Source: an uncultured Eubacteriales bacterium
GTDB taxonomy: Bacteria; Bacillota; Clostridia; Monoglobales; Monoglobaceae
Assembly: GCA_958346135.1 (NCBI GenBank)
Contig: CATVQN010000046.1
Coordinates: 1-7,629 of the forward strand
Length of the DNA stretch: 7,629 nucleotides
Direction of reading: 5' to 3'
Below, one piece after another: positions 1-5,397 of the stretch; the stretch's first letter is position 1; each line of letters begins with the position of its first letter. Made by a program: the position numbers and the translations under genes. The notes below the pieces were generated by a model, which worked only from the letters and a program-made list of their open reading frames with translations, ran no database searches and was not told the origin of the DNA.

Positions 1-968
1 TTATCCAGCATCAGTTTCCGGCATCGGGCGCCGATTTCGCTGACGGTAATGCTGGAAGTATCGTCCACATAAATACCGGCCTCGCCCAAAACGGCAATGG
101 CGTTTCCTATTTTACCCCATTCTTCATCCTTAATATCTCCTTTTTTCAGCCGCTCCGCACTAATTTTCGCCTCAGCACTCAGCAACCGGTTGGCAAGCTG
201 GGTGCTTGGCATCTCCAGGCTGAAAATTGCCACATTTTTCTTGGCCTTTACCGCCATATTCTGAGCAATATTAAGGGCAAAGCTGGTCTTACCCATACCG
301 GGTCTGGCCGCCAGAATAATCAGCTCTGACGGGTGAAACCCGGAGGTTCTGCGGTCAACATCAATAAACCCGGTGGGTATCCCGGTAATGGACCCGTCCT
401 TTTTTGAGAGCATCTCTAAAAGGTCTATGCTCTCGTTTAAATACTGGCCGATATGCACCAAGCCCCGGGTGCTTCGGTTTTGGGAAATCTCAATGACGCC
501 CTGTTGTGCAGCCGCAAGAATGTCGTCGGTCTCCTCATCTCCCCGATAGCACATCCCCCGTATCTTATCTGCCAGCTGAATCATTTTCCGCTGTACTGCC
601 TTATCCCGGACAATATTGGCATAATACCCCACGCTGTCGGTAGAGGGAACCAAATTGGCCACCTCTACCACAAAGGCAATGCCACCAATTTTCTCCAAGC
701 TTCCCCGCAGAATTAAATGCTCCTTTAAGGTCACCAAATCAATGGGCTTTCCCAGATTATAAAGTTCAATAATGGCCTCAAACAGTTCCTGATGCCGAGT
801 GATATAAAAATCCTCACTCCGCACCCGATCCAGCACATCCGGGATACAGTTACGATCTAGGTAGATGGCACCCAAAACCGACTGTTCGGCCTCGTTGCTA
901 AAGGGCATCGACATATCCACTAAGGGTTCCTCCGAATATGCCGAACTATTATTTATCTCTTCACTCAT
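1..968 (-). CDS. dnaB: Replicative DNA helicase DnaB (5' part; C-terminus beyond window)
   Basis: This is the hexameric 5'-3' helicase that unwinds DNA at the replication fork (called DnaC in Bacillus subtilis). I translated the minus strand from the ATG at 968 and it stays open to the window edge, giving 322 codons of a protein that is usually about 440-450 aa. The N-terminal DnaB domain covers roughly residues 22-125 and begins with the typical EAEQSVLGAIYLD segment. A linker follows, then the RecA-like ATPase from about residue 195. Walker A is ARPGMGKTS (221-229), the glutamate of FSLEMP (249-254) matches the catalytic FSLEM motif, and IYVDDT (299-304) is the Walker B strand. The later arginine-finger region lies off the window. 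GGGTGA (975-980) and AAGGA (983-987) lie upstream of the start as possible ribosome binding sites. It is the last visible gene of the minus-strand cluster, 41 bp after rplI. Identity is very secure. Confidence 0.98.
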   Translation of the reverse strand, partial: MSEEINNSSAYSEEPLVDMSMPFSNEAEQSVLGAIYLDRNCIPDVLDRVRSEDFYITRHQELFEAIIELYNLGKPIDLVTLKEHLILRGSLEKIGGIAFVVEVANLVPSTDSVGYYANIVRDKAVQRKMIQLADKIRGMCYRGDEETDDILAAAQQGVIEISQNRSTRGLVHIGQYLNESIDLLEMLSKKDGSITGIPTGFIDVDRRTSGFHPSELIILAARPGMGKTSFALNIAQNMAVKAKKNVAIFSLEMPSTQLANRLLSAEAKISAERLKKGDIKDEEWGKIGNAIAVLGEAGIYVDDTSSITVSEIGARCRKLMLD

Positions 969-1009
969 ACATAATCACCCATTCCTTGCGGCAATTTCTG
1001 CGACCTTGA

Positions 1010-1459
1010 CTATTTCAGTTCCGTAACCTCAACCCGGAAGGTCCCTGTCACTTTGGGATACAGCGTAACCTGCACCTCCCGAATACCGCAGGTTTTAATG
1101 CCATCCGGCAAATCAATTTTCCGCTTGTCCACATCGATGTTAAACTGCTCCTTCAACGCTTTTGCAACGTCCTTGGAAGTAATCGAGCCAAACAGCTTTC
1201 CTTCCTTGCCGGCCTTGGCAGTGAGTTTTACCTTAATATCCTTCATACGCTCCGCAATACTCTCCGCCTTCATCTCTTCCTGGTTGCGTCTATATTGCTC
1301 GGCGCCGCGCTTACCCTCCAGCTCATTGATAGCCTGCTTGGTAGCGACCTTTGCCAGTCCCTTCGGAAGCAAAAAGTTATTGGCATATCCATCGCTGACG
1401 TTAATCAAATCCCCTTTTTTCCCCTGGGATTTTACATCCTGTAATAAAATGACCTTCAT
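1010..1459 (-). CDS. rplI: 50S ribosomal protein L9
   Basis: L9 binds 23S rRNA of the large ribosomal subunit at the base of the L1 stalk and helps keep reading frame. The 149-aa product has the family's usual length. The N-terminal RNA-binding domain (about 1-52) starts MKVILLQDV and carries the L9 signature around residues 13-40, including SDGYANNFLLPKGLA. A charged helical linker (about 41-75) leads to the C-terminal domain (about 77-149) with GKLFGSITSKDVA and a typical DKRKIDLPDGIK segment. The ATG at 1459 has GTGAGGA about 7 bases upstream, so the start is clear. The stop is TAG. It lies 36 bp downstream of gdpP and 41 bp upstream of dnaB, the gene order common in Firmicutes. Nothing in the protein is unusual. 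Confidence 0.98.
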   Translation of the reverse strand: MKVILLQDVKSQGKKGDLINVSDGYANNFLLPKGLAKVATKQAINELEGKRGAEQYRRNQEEMKAESIAERMKDIKVKLTAKAGKEGKLFGSITSKDVAKALKEQFNIDVDKRKIDLPDGIKTCGIREVQVTLYPKVTGTFRVEVTELK

Positions 1460-1480
1460 TTGTTTTTCCTCACTTTCTTA

Positions 1481-1494
1481 GGCGAAAAATCGCC
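1481..1494 (-). other. Small intergenic hairpin between gdpP and rplI
   Basis: GGCGA and TCGCC form a perfect 5-bp stem around a four-base loop (TTTT on the coding strand). It begins two bases after the gdpP TAA stop and ends about ten bases before the rplI ribosome binding site. No U-tract follows on the minus strand, so it does not look like an intrinsic terminator. It could be an mRNA processing or stability element, or chance. Function is inference. Confidence 0.4.
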
Positions 1495-1495
1495 G

Positions 1496-3532
1496 TTATG
1501 ATTGATGGCCGCTTTCTTCAAAGACCACCTCATTGATTGCAGCGCAGAGCTCCATCTCCGCAAAATCAAGGTTGTGGTTATGAAGCTGTGCCCCGGCAAT
1601 GGTGATGTGTCCGCCGCCGCCTAGTTTTTCCAAAATCACTTGCACATTGATTGTGCCCAAAGACCGGCCGCTGATGATAATGCGGTTTCCGTCGGCCGCC
1701 AGTACAAATGCGGCCTCAATTCCACGGATATTCAGCAGCTCATCTGCCGCCTGCGCCACCACCAGTTGAACGTTCGGACACTTCTCGCGGCAGAGCGCAA
1801 TGGCAATATTAGAGCGGTAAATCTTGGCGCTGCTGATAATCTTGGATCGCTGAATATAGGTTTCCAAATCGTTTCGGAACAGCCGCCGCACATTGACAGG
1901 ATCTACGCCGCATTTACGAAGATAGGAGGCTGCCTCAAAGGTGCGCACACCGGTCTTAAAGGTAAAGCCTTTGGTGTCTAAGTAAATGCCGCTGTAGAGC
2001 GTCTCTGCCTCATAGGGCTTAAGGACATTGTCAATATCAATGTATTGCAAGAGCTCCGTCACCATCTCACTGGAGGAAGATACATAGGGCTCATGATAAC
2101 AGAGTACCGTATTTTCAATAAATTCCTCACTGCGGCGGTGATGGTCAATCATAACCACATTTTGAATGTTCTTTAAAATACTGGGGAACTCCACAATGCT
2201 GGGACGATGGGTGTCCACTACAATCAGCAAGGTTCTCTCATCAATAAGGTCTAAAGCTCTGGCCTCGCCAATGATCCGTTCGCTATAGTCATCATGGGTC
2301 AATAGAGAGTCTAATATAACCCGGACATTGTTATGCATCCGATCCAGTGCAATGTAGGCATCCACCTTACGCTCCAGCAGCATCCGAAACAATCCTACAG
2401 ACGCCCCTAAGCTGTCCGCATCGGCATTGCTGTGTCCCATAATAATCACATGAGAGGCCTGATCAGCCAAATCCCGAAGGCTATGCGCAACCACTCTGGC
2501 TTTGACCTTGGTACTCTTCTCCACCTCTCGGCTTTTAGCACCATAGAACTGGAAACCAACCGATGTCTTAACCACCACCTGATCGCCGCCGCGGCCCAAC
2601 GCCATATCAAGCGCCGCTTTCGCAAACTGCTCGTTTTCCTGCAGTGTGTCCTTGGACTGTCCCACGCCGATACTGAATGTAGCCGGAATCCGATTCCCCT
2701 GCTGAATCTTCTTAACCTCGTCTAAAATGGTAAACTTCTCTTTTAAAAGCGGTGCAAACTTCGCCGTTTCAAACAGAATCAAAAACTTGTCACGCTCATA
2801 GCGGACCGCAATTCCCTCGCCCTTTTCCACCCAGGTATTGACACAGTGTTCAATCTGACCGATCAAGGCACCGTGACAGTTATTGGGCGTATTTTTAAAC
2901 ACTTCGTCATAGTTGTCAATCACAGCGGCACAAACCACAATCTTTTTATCGGCCAGCTGCTGGCGCATTTGATGGATCTGCGTCAAATCGGTGAAATAAA
3001 TGCTGACCATCCGGCTGTCCTTGTCCGCCTGTCGTGTGGTAACCACCCGGCCTGCGGCCATATAGTCCCGTCCCTTATAGGAATATTCCTCCGGAGTGGG
3101 ATCACCGTCCTCTACAAATCGGCCGAACTGCAGATCCGAGAAAATATCCTGAATGTATTCGCCGAAAAGATTCTCTCGGCCCACCATCTCCTGAAACCGG
3201 TAATTATACCATTGAATGGCGCCGCCCACCGTAGTCACAGCCATGGGTGACGGGAAATTCAGCACTGCTGCTCTGGTAACTGCCTCGCTGCAAAAGGAGA
3301 AATTCTCCAGCTGTGCAACCAGCTGCTGCTTTCGTTTTTGGACAAGAATCAGTCCTGCCACACAATAAACAGCCGCCACTATCATCTGCAAAACAGCAAG
3401 CATCCAGAGATTTCCCGGATGTCCCCAGGAAAAGAAAAAGAACAATAACCCAAAGGCAAAGAAAACCCCGGAAACCAGCAGACTGTTTTTTAAAAAAATA
3501 CGTTTTGCAAGGCCTTCCATGCTATCATTCAT
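1496..3532 (-). CDS. gdpP: Cyclic-di-AMP phosphodiesterase GdpP (DHH/DHHA1 family, membrane-bound)
   Basis: GdpP hydrolyses c-di-AMP to pApA and so tunes osmolyte transport, cell-wall stress and beta-lactam tolerance in Firmicutes. The 678-aa product has the full family layout: two membrane helices (about 16-36 and 42-64), a PAS domain (about 88-190), a degenerate GGDEF domain (about 195-330) with ERDKF at 246-250 where an active cyclase has GGDEF, then the DHH domain. Visible metal ligands are GHSNADADS (H367, D371, D373), VVDTH (D440), the DHH triad (463-465) and D519. DHHA1 ends with GGGGH (638-642). All catalytic residues appear intact. I chose the ATG at 3532, which overlaps the yybS stop as ATGAATGA and has AGGTGAGGA about 11 bases upstream. 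The frame is open 15 codons further upstream, but that part lies inside yybS. A T7A6 run sits at codons 12-16. Confidence 0.97.
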   Translation of the reverse strand: MNDSMEGLAKRIFLKNSLLVSGVFFAFGLLFFFFSWGHPGNLWMLAVLQMIVAAVYCVAGLILVQKRKQQLVAQLENFSFCSEAVTRAAVLNFPSPMAVTTVGGAIQWYNYRFQEMVGRENLFGEYIQDIFSDLQFGRFVEDGDPTPEEYSYKGRDYMAAGRVVTTRQADKDSRMVSIYFTDLTQIHQMRQQLADKKIVVCAAVIDNYDEVFKNTPNNCHGALIGQIEHCVNTWVEKGEGIAVRYERDKFLILFETAKFAPLLKEKFTILDEVKKIQQGNRIPATFSIGVGQSKDTLQENEQFAKAALDMALGRGGDQVVVKTSVGFQFYGAKSREVEKSTKVKARVVAHSLRDLADQASHVIIMGHSNADADSLGASVGLFRMLLERKVDAYIALDRMHNNVRVILDSLLTHDDYSERIIGEARALDLIDERTLLIVVDTHRPSIVEFPSILKNIQNVVMIDHHRRSEEFIENTVLCYHEPYVSSSSEMVTELLQYIDIDNVLKPYEAETLYSGIYLDTKGFTFKTGVRTFEAASYLRKCGVDPVNVRRLFRNDLETYIQRSKIISSAKIYRSNIAIALCREKCPNVQLVVAQAADELLNIRGIEAAFVLAADGNRIIISGRSLGTINVQVILEKLGGGGHITIAGAQLHNHNLDFAEMELCAAINEVVFEESGHQS

Positions 3533-4529
3533 GCCCCACACGATCCTCACCTGCCTTACGCAAATGTCTGAAATCAAAAAGTCCGTCTATGATGCCTAAG
3601 ATACTCAATCCCTGTACCACCAGCGCCATCATGATATAGCCTACCAGAAACGCCGCAAAATAGACAAGAAATCTGGCATAGCCGGAATATATCTTGGCAC
3701 TGAGTTTAAAATCAATCAAAGAAAGGCCGCAGACTGAAAAATATGCATACATCAGCGCTACCAAATTTTTCAGTGCAGCGGTCAGCACTGTAGAATCCTG
3801 AGAAAAAGACGAAACAAAAAACAGAATCATCGCCGCATAGCACATGGATTTTGGGGCACAGAACAGACAAAAGGGCCGGTATGGAATCCGGAGCGCCCGA
3901 ACTCTGCGCAGCAGAAAAATCCCCATACTTACCGTAAAGTAAGCAAGTACCAGCGATGCCCCCAGTACAAAGGAGGGCATATACAAAAAAATCAGCGCCC
4001 GCATCTGTTCAAAGCCCGCATTCCAGATTCCGGCGAAATTCTGTGCCTGGTCTCCGCCCTGCTCCGCCAACGACCCAATCACCGGATCGGCAGCGCTTTT
4101 GACCTGATTTAAGATATCATTGATTGTATTCTCAATTCCATGGCCTCCGCCGCCGGCATTGAGCAAAATCAACTGAAGCATCAGTCCGAACAGGATCGCT
4201 CCCGCCGCCGCAAGCACCGTAGTATAGTATCCGGATTTTCGGGAGACAGCATAGCCGATCACCACACCGGGAAGCAAATCCATCACCCCGGTCAGCACGG
4301 CAGTCAAAACATTCCCGCTCAGCACAAACAAAACCAAAATCCCCACCACCGCAGCTAAAGCGGAAATTCGTGTGCCACAGCGTACGCCGAGATAAATCAT
4401 CGGTGTCCCCGCAGCCACACACATGAGCAGGGACAAAGCTGGAACATAAATTCCAATCACCATCAAAAGCACCGACAGTGCCGCACAAACCGCACCGTCT
4501 GCCAGCGCCTTAGCCTTCATATTTTTCAT
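3525..4529 (-). CDS. yybS: YybS family membrane protein (DUF2232)
   Basis: This is a polytopic membrane protein of unknown molecular function that commonly sits directly upstream of gdpP in Firmicutes. The 334-aa product is slightly longer than B. subtilis YybS (about 309 aa). Hydrophobic stretches suggest about eight membrane segments, near residues 15-45, 51-71, 75-95, 102-124, 177-207, 228-243, 251-272 and 286-313, with a more polar loop at 125-175. The C-terminus has the family-typical LGIIDGLFDFR segment (311-321), which supports the assignment better than hydrophobicity alone. I chose the ATG at 4529, preceded by AAGGGA with 5 bases of spacing inside the end of the MazG-like gene. The frame is open 17 codons further upstream. 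It overlaps the MazG-like gene by 20 bp and gdpP by 8 bp, so coupled translation is likely. The symbol follows B. subtilis naming. A role as a transporter or as a partner of GdpP is only a guess from context. Confidence 0.9.
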   Translation of the reverse strand: MKNMKAKALADGAVCAALSVLLMVIGIYVPALSLLMCVAAGTPMIYLGVRCGTRISALAAVVGILVLFVLSGNVLTAVLTGVMDLLPGVVIGYAVSRKSGYYTTVLAAAGAILFGLMLQLILLNAGGGGHGIENTINDILNQVKSAADPVIGSLAEQGGDQAQNFAGIWNAGFEQMRALIFLYMPSFVLGASLVLAYFTVSMGIFLLRRVRALRIPYRPFCLFCAPKSMCYAAMILFFVSSFSQDSTVLTAALKNLVALMYAYFSVCGLSLIDFKLSAKIYSGYARFLVYFAAFLVGYIMMALVVQGLSILGIIDGLFDFRHLRKAGEDRVGHE

Positions 4530-4845
4530 AGTATTCCCTTCCTGACTCCAGGTGCCCCAGCAGCGCCCCCAAATCTCCAAACCGCCGCTCTAAAATATGC
4601 CGATGTGCAATGCCGTCTTTCAGCATCGCCTTCATATCGCCTTCGATATCTGAAAAGTCAACACCAAGCCTGCTGCACAAGAGATAGGTCTGGGCAATCA
4701 GCCTTGCCGCATCCCCGGTAATTCGTTCCCGGGTTTCGCTGTCAGCCACAGCCGCAATATCCCCGAACAGGTCTGTCACATTTTGAAGAATCTCTATTTT
4801 CAGCAGTTCCACTGCTTTGATATTATTGGCAATATCAATTTCCAT
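4510..4845 (-). CDS. MazG-like family small protein
   Basis: This 111-aa, mostly helical, probably cytosolic protein heads the cluster. The N-terminal DIANNIKAVELLKIEIL segment and the central DAARLIAQTYLLCSRLGVDF segment resemble the short MazG-like family of Clostridia, which is distantly related to MazG nucleotide pyrophosphohydrolases. Enzymatic activity is uncertain: I cannot see the classical MazG metal-binding pattern (ExxE followed later by ExxD). E13, E18, E68 and D70 are the nearest acidic candidates. The start is the ATG at 4845, with an excellent GGAGGAGGAG ribosome binding site at 4851-4860 and 5 bases of spacing. An open reading frame continues upstream to 4992, but that extension covers the ribosome binding site and the promoter, so I reject it. 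It overlaps yybS by 20 bp. Family assignment is from remembered sequence pattern and gene context. Function is unknown. Confidence 0.75.
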   Translation of the reverse strand: MEIDIANNIKAVELLKIEILQNVTDLFGDIAAVADSETRERITGDAARLIAQTYLLCSRLGVDFSDIEGDMKAMLKDGIAHRHILERRFGDLGALLGHLESGREYYEKYEG

Positions 4846-4850
4846 CTGTT

Positions 4851-4860
4851 CTCCTCCTCC
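4851..4860 (-). promoter_or_regulatory. Ribosome binding site of the MazG-like gene
   Basis: GGAGGAGGAG on the minus strand, five bases before the ATG at 4845. It decides the start against the longer open frame that begins at 4992. Confidence 0.85.
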
Positions 4861-4896
4861 GCTTCCGCCGAATGCAAGATACACTATGGTTATTTT

Positions 4897-4928
4897 ATTA
4901 TAATAGCAAATAAACGCAGCGATTTCAA
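4897..4928 (-). promoter_or_regulatory. Sigma-A-type promoter for the MazG-like/yybS/gdpP/rplI/dnaB cluster
   Basis: On the minus strand, TTGAAA (4928 to 4923) is followed after exactly 17 bases by TATTAT (4905 to 4900). This -10 is preceded by TGC, which makes it an extended -10 (TGnTATTAT). A perfect TATAAT (4902 to 4897) overlaps it, but that would need a 20-base spacer from the same -35. Transcription would start near 4890-4894, leaving about a 45-50 base leader before the ATG at 4845. It is the only convincing promoter I see for the five-gene minus-strand unit. Confidence 0.65.
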
Positions 4929-4946
4929 CTATATTTTCAATAAAAA

Positions 4947-5001
4947 GGGTATTTTTTTTCAATGAAAATCTGTGATTTCTTCTTTTTCTCAAAAATATCC
5001 C
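4947..5001. repeat. Imperfect inverted repeat in the divergent spacer
   Basis: GGGTATTTTT (4947-4956) pairs with AAAAATATCCC (4991-5001) with one bulged base, across a 34-base interval. Nested inside is AAATC-TGT-GATTT (4966-4978), a perfect 5-bp dyad with a 3-base centre. The composition is strongly A/T, so chance is a real possibility. If real, it could be a regulator-binding site between the two divergent promoters. Confidence 0.3.
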
Positions 5002-5100
5002 GAAAATACAGCAACATAGGTCAGGCGCACTGCGCTATCTCACAGCGAATTCCATATCAAAGCCTTTTCCATTTTTAGCACACAGAAATACCATACTTCA

Positions 5101-5121
5101 TATACTGCTTATAGATACAAT
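5101..5121 (+). promoter_or_regulatory. feoA: Possible -10 region(s) of the feoAB promoter
   Basis: Two -10-like hexamers precede feoA on the plus strand: TATACT (5101-5106) and TACAAT (5116-5121). Neither has a good -35 at 16-18 bases; the bases at those distances are GCACAC and ATACTT. Transcription from TACAAT would leave about a 20-base leader and place the ribosome binding site very near the RNA start. A promoter must lie in this spacer because feoA is the first plus-strand gene, but the exact site is uncertain. Confidence 0.3.
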
Positions 5122-5133
5122 TCTGTCTTAAAA

Positions 5134-5139
5134 AGGAGG
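5134..5139 (+). promoter_or_regulatory. feoA: Ribosome binding site deciding the TTG start of feoA
   Basis: A perfect AGGAGG lies 9 bases before the TTG at 5149. No ATG or GTG start lies at a suitable distance in this frame, so the TTG start rests on this site. Confidence 0.85.
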
Positions 5140-5148
5140 GTTACCATC

Positions 5149-5397
5149 TTGCAACATCAAACCTTAGCCAGCCTTTCCCTAGATCAAAAGGCTTACATAG
5201 ATCATCTTAATCTGGGCGGAGAGCTGCGCAGACGGCTGATGGACCTGGGCTTTTCTGCCGGAAATACCGTTACGCCGCTGTTTCGCAGTCCCTTAGGAGA
5301 TCCCACCGCATACAGGGTCATGGGAACCGTCATTGCACTCCGTCTTGAGGATGCCGAAAAAATCTACATTCAGTCACCTGCAAAGGGGGCATTTTAA
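5149..5397 (+). CDS. feoA: Ferrous iron transport protein A (FeoA)
   Basis: FeoA is a small cytosolic SH3-like protein that works with the FeoB transporter, probably by regulating or stabilising it. The 82-aa product matches the family's usual 75-85 aa. The core pattern is visible: RRRLMDLGF (27-35), then a hydrophobic strand and RSPLGDPTAYRV (46-57), and the final strand ALRLEDAEKIYI (63-74). These correspond to the conserved LG and PLGDP segments of FeoA. The start is a TTG with a perfect AGGAGG upstream. The stop TAA shares its last A with the feoB ATG (TAATG), so the two genes are very probably translationally coupled in one operon. No Fur-type operator is evident upstream, so control by iron is expected from the family but not shown by the sequence. 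Confidence 0.95.
   Translation: MQHQTLASLSLDQKAYIDHLNLGGELRRRLMDLGFSAGNTVTPLFRSPLGDPTAYRVMGTVIALRLEDAEKIYIQSPAKGAF

Larger units (their letters stand above)
4846..5148. other. Divergent AT-rich intergenic spacer
   Basis: This 303-bp region separates the minus-strand replication/c-di-AMP cluster from feoAB. It holds the minus-strand promoter near its left side, A/T tracts at 4941-4960 and 4981-4995, several short inverted repeats (4947-5001, 4966-4978, 5025-5035), and the feoA ribosome binding site at its right end. Short open frames here have no ribosome binding site and low-complexity products. I see no tRNA, riboswitch or recognised metal-regulator box. Confidence 0.7.

Noticed and set aside
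1053..1481. A 142-aa plus-strand open frame opposite rplI
   Set aside because: It is the antisense shadow of a conserved ribosomal protein gene, with no independent evidence.
3533..3577. Fifteen-codon upstream extension of gdpP inside yybS
   Set aside because: The ATG at 3532 has the typical stop-start overlap and an upstream AGGTGAGGA, and the extension has no family resemblance.
4530..4580. Seventeen-codon upstream extension of yybS
   Set aside because: The ATG at 4529 has AAGGGA at 5 bases. The extension lies wholly inside the MazG-like gene and looks like out-of-frame sequence (Trp- and Gly-rich).
4947..4958. GGGTA followed by eight T residues as a plus-strand terminator
   Set aside because: No GC-rich stem precedes the T-run and no plus-strand gene ends upstream of it.
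4846..4992. N-terminal extension of the MazG-like gene (49 codons upstream of the ATG at 4845)
   Set aside because: The extension runs through the ribosome binding site and the best promoter in the window, its product is low in complexity (including GGSGGG encoded by the ribosome binding site), and no ribosome binding site precedes the distal ATG.
5029..5040. ACTGCGCTATCT in the spacer, matching 11 of 12 bases with the reverse complement of 7605-7616
   Set aside because: The match does not extend into the flanks, and one 12-base near-match within 7.6 kb is weak evidence for a shared element.
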